From Bradyrhizobium nitroreducens (lineage in GTDB: Bacteria; Pseudomonadota; Alphaproteobacteria; Rhizobiales; Xanthobacteraceae), in contig NZ_LFJC01000003.1 in assembly GCF_002776695.1 (NCBI RefSeq), forward strand, positions 5,653,394 through 5,717,393: 64,000 nt of DNA, written 5' to 3'. Shown piece after piece: positions 62,393-64,000 of the stretch. A program made the translations under genes and the position numbers. The first letter of the stretch is position 1; each line of letters opens with the position of its first letter. The notes under the pieces were generated by a model that was not told where the DNA came from, ran no database searches, and was given only the letters and a program-made list of their open reading frames with translations.

Positions 62393-62533
62393 CCTTATCA
62401 GTCCGCGAACTGACTCCGTTTTGTTAGAAACCTTATCAGTCGAAGAACTGACTCCGTGTGCGACCAAAGCTAATCAGTTAGCGGACTGACCCCATTTATC
62501 GGTTCTCTGGATTAGTCCTCCATCTGACTCCAT
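62393..62533. repeat. Four tandem 38-bp repeats with internal palindromes
   Basis: Units start at 62393, 62431, 62469 and 62507, an exact 38-bp period. The conserved 27-base part reads CCTTATCAGT, six bases, then ACTGACTCCGT in units 1 and 2, with TCAGT and ACTGA forming a small inverted repeat; units 3 and 4 are diverged. The variable part is about 11 bases. Iteron-like protein-binding sites or the multi-repeat end of a lost IS21-type element both fit. Confidence 0.6.
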
Positions 62534-62877
62534 TTGCGACCGAACCTTTTCGTCATCGATGATTCCGGGTCACCGCCTTTGTCCTCTCGCTGGTCCGGCG
62601 TTGAAATGAATATTTCTTGGCCGCATTGCTCACCAGCACCGACGTGAAGACGCTGCCGAGCGAAGGTCCGCGATTCAAGCTGGCGGAGGCGTCAGCCGGT
62701 CGTCAGCGGCCGCGCCGTCGACGGCCGCGATCGCACCTCTCGTCATCGTCGGCATCTTCCTTGAACGACGCATGCTTAACGGCTCACGATGGGTACGGGG
62801 AAGTAGCGGCGAGCAATATAGTGAGATCAACTACGGCCGATCGATGCGGTGCACCTTTCCCGCGCAAAGAGAGGTAA
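62534..62877. other. Unassigned stretch before the FtsK-like gene
   Basis: A plus-strand frame from 62617 ends in TAA at 62875-62877, in phase with the FtsK-like gene that follows, but its composition (RPRRRRPRSHLSSSSAS) does not look like a protein domain. It may be the decayed front end of that gene. Confidence 0.3.
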
Positions 62878-62922
62878 GCCGAACAAAAGGTTGCCGCCGC
62901 AAAAGAGGAAGCCCGGCTCAAG

Positions 62923-63699
62923 TTGCTGTCAGGACCCATACCTTTTACTGTCGTGGCTCCTGGCGGTCTTATTCTTGGTACGGAGGTAAAAACCGGCGAC
63001 CTCTTCAAGGTGGAGCTGAAGCACCTGCAGCACACGCTGATTTGTGGCGTCTCGGGTGCAGGCAAATCGATTCTGCTTCATCTGCTATGCGCACAAATGC
63101 TGGCGCTGCCGGACTTCGAAGAGGTGATCCTGGCAGACCTCAAGGACGGCGTGGAGTTCGACCGCTACCGGGAGAACGGCAAGGCCACGGTGGTGTGGGA
63201 GTTCGACGACGTGGTGACGGTCGTTGACCGGCTCGCCGAGCTCGCCCGCGAGCGCTCCGCGGTCATGCGGGCAAACCGCTGGCAGCTGTGGCGGGGTGGT
63301 CGCGTCGCGCTGATAGTCGACGAATTCACTGAACTGCAAACCGCGATCGACGCGGCGACCGAACGGGAGGATAAGTCCAAGGCGAAGCGGCTGATGACCA
63401 ACCTGCTGAGTCTTGCCCGGCGCGCGCGCGCCTACGGCATCATCATCGTAATAGCGGTTCAGAAAGCTACGGACGACGCGATACCAAGCGCCCTGCGGAA
63501 TCTCCTCGGGTGCAGGCTGGTGCTGCGTTGCGGCAGCAGCCTGATGGCGCGGTCCATGCTGGACATCGGGGACGATTACGAGCGGCTGAGTGAACGGCCG
63601 ACCGAGCTGCCTGATGGCCGGTTCTACTATTACGACACCAGGACCGGCGCTCTGCGTCGTGTGCAGGCACACATCGTGCCTGGGGTAGAGTTGCTTTGA
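62923..63699 (+). CDS. FtsK/SpoIIIE-like ATPase domain, possibly truncated
   Basis: 258 residues from a TTG at 62923. The motor domain is there: LGTEVKTGDLFKVELKHLQH, Walker A GVSGAGKSILLHLL (residues 47-60), EEVILADLKDGVEFDRY, Walker B RVALIVDEFTELQ, and ARRARAYGIIIVIAVQKATD (the FtsK Q-motif region). FtsK normally has N-terminal membrane segments and several hundred more residues; here the open frame begins at 62878 behind a TAA, and AAKEEARLKLL before the TTG looks like real coding sequence. It is therefore either a small conjugation-type or phage-type translocase or the tail of a broken gene. Isolated, no operon partners. Confidence 0.65.
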   Translation: MLSGPIPFTVVAPGGLILGTEVKTGDLFKVELKHLQHTLICGVSGAGKSILLHLLCAQMLALPDFEEVILADLKDGVEFDRYRENGKATVVWEFDDVVTVVDRLAELARERSAVMRANRWQLWRGGRVALIVDEFTELQTAIDAATEREDKSKAKRLMTNLLSLARRARAYGIIIVIAVQKATDDAIPSALRNLLGCRLVLRCGSSLMARSMLDIGDDYERLSERPTELPDGRFYYYDTRTGALRRVQAHIVPGVELL

Positions 63700-63896
63700 C
63701 CAAAGGGAGAGCAGGACACGCCAGCGGATGCGAGCACGGGCCGCGCCAGCGGCCCGCGCGCAGCAGCCGCTCTCTTTTCCTAAGATACCTATGTAACATC
63801 ACAGGCCGTTTGCCCGTGGGCAAGAGCTGCGATGCAAAGACCGGCACCCTTCGTGCTGGGTAAGCAGCAGGGTAGTCGGGCAATCGGATCTGCATG

Positions 63897-64000
63897 TCAA
63901 AGCGCGAACGTGACAAAGCAGGCGAGCAGTATCAGGGCGCCGAAGGCACAACAGGCGAGCCCGTTGAGCTGGCGGCGGCGCTTAGGGGAGAACTCGGCCA
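63897..64000 (-). CDS. C-terminal end of a small membrane protein (cut by window edge)
   Basis: The minus strand reads AEFSPKRRRQLNGLACCAFG, then a hydrophobic run ALILLACFVTFAL and stop. Positive residues before one membrane helix suggest an inner-membrane anchor. The gene may begin just beyond the window (the last bases TGGCC would complete ATGGCC). A plus-strand frame from 63894 overlaps it and is less protein-like. Confidence 0.35.
   Translation of the reverse strand, partial: AEFSPKRRRQLNGLACCAFGALILLACFVTFAL

Noticed and set aside
62393..62533. CRISPR array
   Set aside because: Only four units, the variable part is about 11 bases, units 3 and 4 are degenerate and no cas gene is in the window.

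Overview
The window looks like an accessory-rich stretch of a GC-rich alphaproteobacterium, most likely Bradyrhizobium or a close relative. The evidence is the family content (Ku, SRAP, several LIV-type transporter and acyl-CoA genes), a GTTC-N7-GTTC LexA box of the alphaproteobacterial type, and the style of the IS and integrase. No sequence search was possible, so the genus is an inference.

Left part (1-25.9 kb): DNA repair and genome defence. A partial ku gene (minus) lies opposite a three-gene LexA-controlled operon: two small zinc-ribbon proteins and the SRAP DNA-protein-crosslink peptidase. A minus-strand defence cluster follows: a Gabija-like pair (OLD-family nuclease GajA plus UvrD-like helicase GajB), two PD-(D/E)XK-type nucleases and a TIR-like protein. 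An insertion sequence with a dead ISL3-type transposase has replaced the middle of a plus-strand UvrD-family helicase, leaving 11 codons on one side and about 53 on the other. Next come an AddA/AddB-like helicase-nuclease pair and an unknown protein.

The most striking block is 18.3-25.5 kb. A complete bacterial ubiquitin-like conjugation operon (Ubl, E2-like, JAB deubiquitinase-like, E1-like) is followed by three tightly packed genes: a possible ADP-ribosyltransferase-fold protein, a transglutaminase/cysteine-protease-like protein and a SIR2-domain protein. Divergent from it is a triad of sigma-factor-like protein, small helical protein and ImmA/IrrE metallopeptidase. No cyclic-nucleotide synthase is present, so this is not a CBASS operon. 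The combination reads as an immune system with its own regulatory proteolysis.

Junction (25.9-28.7 kb): a tRNA 3' fragment sits exactly at the centre of a perfect 16-bp inverted repeat and is followed by a tyrosine recombinase. This is an attachment site, perhaps a tandem-island junction. The integrase is followed by about 1.25 kb of decayed coding sequence.

Right part (28.7-62.1 kb): acyl-CoA catabolism with uptake. Two LIV-type binding proteins, one full LIV transporter (LivFGHM), acyl-CoA synthetases, two acyl-CoA dehydrogenases, four enoyl-CoA hydratases, an alpha-methylacyl-CoA racemase-like CoA transferase, a second CoA transferase, a double-hotdog hydratase, a thiolase-like protein with a DUF35 partner, a dienoyl-CoA-reductase-like flavoenzyme, a biotin-dependent acyl-CoA carboxylase pair and HMG-CoA lyase. 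Carboxylase plus lyase plus racemase points to methyl-branched (leucine- or isoprenoid-like) acids. A TetR regulator sits at the end. Similar 18-bp elements (CTAACGA...GTAG) occur in five promoter regions, with a weaker one at the tetR promoter, suggesting one regulon.

Right edge (62.1-64 kb): a strong terminator, four 38-bp tandem repeats, an isolated and possibly truncated FtsK-like ATPase, and the end of a small membrane protein.
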